The notes under the pieces were generated by a model that did not search any database, was not told where the DNA came from, and saw only the letters and a program-made list of their open reading frames with translations. The position numbers were made by a program, and so were the translations under genes. From an uncultured Bacteroidota bacterium (GTDB lineage Bacteria; Bacteroidota; Bacteroidia; Bacteroidales; SZUA-534): a stretch of DNA of 9,141 nucleotides. The stretch lies in contig CALCFP010000282.1 in the NCBI GenBank assembly GCA_937900725.1, positions 1 to 9,141 on the forward strand, read 5' to 3'. Shown piece after piece: positions 8,163 through 9,141 of the stretch; the first letter of the stretch is position 1; each line of letters starts with the position of its first letter.

Positions 8163-8218
8163 TGACAAGATTTTGTCTGCCAGATTGTCGCAAAAAAATG
8201 TTTGGTCGGCTTTTTGAT
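8163..8218 (+). promoter_or_regulatory. Possible regulatory region of grpE: TGNCA/TTGTC motifs and a sigma-54-like element
   Basis: In the 110 bp between the peptidase stop and grpE, TGACA (8163-8167), TTGTC (8173-8177), TGCCA (8178-8182) and TTGTC (8185-8189) are clustered, including the small inverted repeat GACAA-GATT-TTGTC (8164-8177). About 12 bp further, TTGGTCGGCTTTTTGAT (8202-8218) resembles a -24/-12 promoter: GG at 8204-8205, ten bases, then GA where GC is expected. Initiation would fall near 8228, 40 bases before the grpE ATG. No CIRCE (HrcA) element is present. This is pattern matching only. Confidence 0.3.
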
Positions 8219-8267
8219 AGAGTCGGCATCGTTGTAATATTTAGAAATCAATAAAAAATATCATAAA

Positions 8268-8858
8268 ATGGAAAATACCGAACAACAGGAAAAAGAAGTC
8301 AAGGTTGATGCAGAACAAACGCAACAGCCTGAATCAGAGCAAGTAGAGACCGATTCAAAGAAGTCTAAAAAATGCAGAAAACAGAAAAAGGAAGACGAGG
8401 CGAAGGATAAGGAAATTGAAGAACTGAAGGCACAGGCCGAAGAGCAGAAAGACCGATATTTGCGTCTGTCAGCCGAATTCGACAACTATCGCAAACGTAC
8501 ATTGAAGGAGCGTTCTGACTTGCTCAAGACTGCAAGTGGTGACACTTTGTCCGGTATGCTTCCTGTCCTTGACGACCTTGAACGCGCTATGGCAAGTATG
8601 GAAAAGGCAACTGACGTTTCGGCTGTTCTTGAGGGCGTCAAACTTATTTACAGTAAGTTGCAGGAATTCTTGAAGAACAAGGGGGTTGTCGAGATTGATG
8701 CTATGAACCAGGTTTTCGACACTGACTTGCACGAGGCGCTGACTAAAATCCCTGCCCCGACTGAAGACTTGAAGGGCAAGGTTGTCGACGTGATTCAAAA
8801 AGGCTACAAAATAGAAGGCAAGGTTATTAGGTATGCCAAAGTCGTTGTGGGCGAATAA
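8268..8858 (+). CDS. grpE: GrpE, nucleotide exchange factor of the DnaK chaperone
   Basis: GrpE dimer that releases ADP from DnaK and so resets the Hsp70 cycle in the cytoplasm. The 196-residue product has the full family layout: a charged, low-complexity N-terminus (1-45), a long coiled-coil helix with RYLRLSAEFDNYRKRT at 63-78, the helical bundle with LPVLDDLERAM at 98-108, and the C-terminal beta-wing that binds DnaK, with FDTDLHEAL at 150-158 and the closing VIRYAKVVVGE. Length is typical. The ATG at 8268 follows an A-rich leader (ATCATAAAATG), usual in Bacteroidetes. In most Bacteroidales dnaJ follows directly; here the next 283 bp do not encode a J-domain, and another frame overlaps the last 26 bp. 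The frame is complete with no lesions. Confidence 0.97.
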   Translation: MENTEQQEKEVKVDAEQTQQPESEQVETDSKKSKKCRKQKKEDEAKDKEIEELKAQAEEQKDRYLRLSAEFDNYRKRTLKERSDLLKTASGDTLSGMLPVLDDLERAMASMEKATDVSAVLEGVKLIYSKLQEFLKNKGVVEIDAMNQVFDTDLHEALTKIPAPTEDLKGKVVDVIQKGYKIEGKVIRYAKVVVGE

Positions 8859-9141
8859 TTTAATATTTTGTGACATTGACGGTTTCGCTATAAAAGAGGA
8901 CGGCAATTTAGTGCTTATGGACGAATGTGGAAACGTTGCTTATGCTCCGTCTGATATGTTTGCTGTAGTGTATAAGCACGAGCCTAAACACTTACGTTAC
9001 AAGTCGTATTCTGACGCAACGCTTAAAGGAATGTCAAAGGACGAATTAATACGTTTGATTCGTTGTTTGGAACATAATTGGTTGGGTGCGGAAGAAAGTT
9101 GCGAACATCAGTATAAATTGCTTACCGATTATTTTAATATC
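8833..9141 (+). CDS. Hypothetical protein, partial, overlapping the 3' end of grpE
   Basis: An open frame runs off the right edge, 103 codons from the ATG at 8833, in the +1 frame relative to grpE and overlapping it by 26 bp. Not recognised as a known enzyme. The sequence looks like a soluble globular protein: FCDIDGFAIKEDGNLVLMDE near residues 12-30, then GMSKDELIRLIRCLEHNW at about 66-83, an amphipathic helix rich in charge, and YKLLTDYF near the end of the visible part. The last segment is reminiscent of small hypothetical proteins of gut phages and prophages, a recollection that was not checked. It is not DnaJ: no J-domain or HPD is present. The start is uncertain: GTG 8911 or ATG 8917 would avoid the overlap, but the residues before them read like genuine protein. 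If 8833 is right, translation may be coupled to grpE. Confidence 0.6.
   Translation, partial: MPKSLWANNLIFCDIDGFAIKEDGNLVLMDECGNVAYAPSDMFAVVYKHEPKHLRYKSYSDATLKGMSKDELIRLIRCLEHNWLGAEESCEHQYKLLTDYFNI

Noticed and set aside
8164..8177. GACAAGATTTTGTC as a terminator for the M3 peptidase gene
   Set aside because: The stem is only 5 bp, AT-rich and lacks a following T tract.
1..9141. CRISPR arrays, tRNA or rRNA genes, insertion sequences, toxin-antitoxin or anti-phage systems
   Set aside because: No regularly spaced repeats, RNA gene signatures, transposase or integrase motifs, or defence domains were found on either strand.

Overview
The window looks like a chromosomal segment of a Bacteroidales bacterium, probably a gut or rumen polysaccharide user. 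Three things point that way: a secreted GH115 alpha-glucuronidase of Bacteroides type, -7 elements of the Bacteroidetes form TAnnTTTG in front of genes, and A-rich leaders in place of strong Shine-Dalgarno sites. The genus cannot be named from the sequence alone.

Layout. Minus strand, 1-2031: a two-gene polysaccharide O-acetylation-type module. An exported SGNH/GDSL hydrolase (714-2031) is followed 11 bp downstream by an AlgI-like MBOAT acyltransferase (702 running off the left edge). The SGNH gene is broken by an extra 73 bp flanked by a 12-bp direct repeat. Plus strand, 2193-4736: the GH115 xylan alpha-glucuronidase, transcribed divergently from the SGNH gene and closed by a strong intrinsic terminator (4758-4787). 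Plus strand, 4919-6411: a CPA1-type cation/proton antiporter with a C-terminal RCK_C domain, with one base missing around 5156. Plus strand, 6454-8157: an M3 zinc oligopeptidase. Plus strand, 8268-8858: the nucleotide exchange factor GrpE. From 8833 to the right edge, a partial hypothetical protein overlaps the end of grpE in the +1 frame and occupies the place where Bacteroidales usually carry dnaJ.

How the genes relate. The SGNH/MBOAT pair probably works together on acetylating an exported or surface glycan. GH115 removes (4-O-methyl)glucuronic acid from xylan in the periplasm or at the cell surface. It stands alone here, with no SusC/SusD pair or xylanase in the window. The antiporter, peptidase and grpE are housekeeping-type genes in the same orientation but seem to have separate promoters. 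No tRNA, rRNA, CRISPR array, transposase or integrase was seen.

The points most worth a second look are the 73-bp repeat-flanked interruption of the SGNH gene, where removing one repeat unit restores a 414-residue protein exactly; the one-base lesion in the antiporter; and the unidentified gene overlapping grpE in place of dnaJ.
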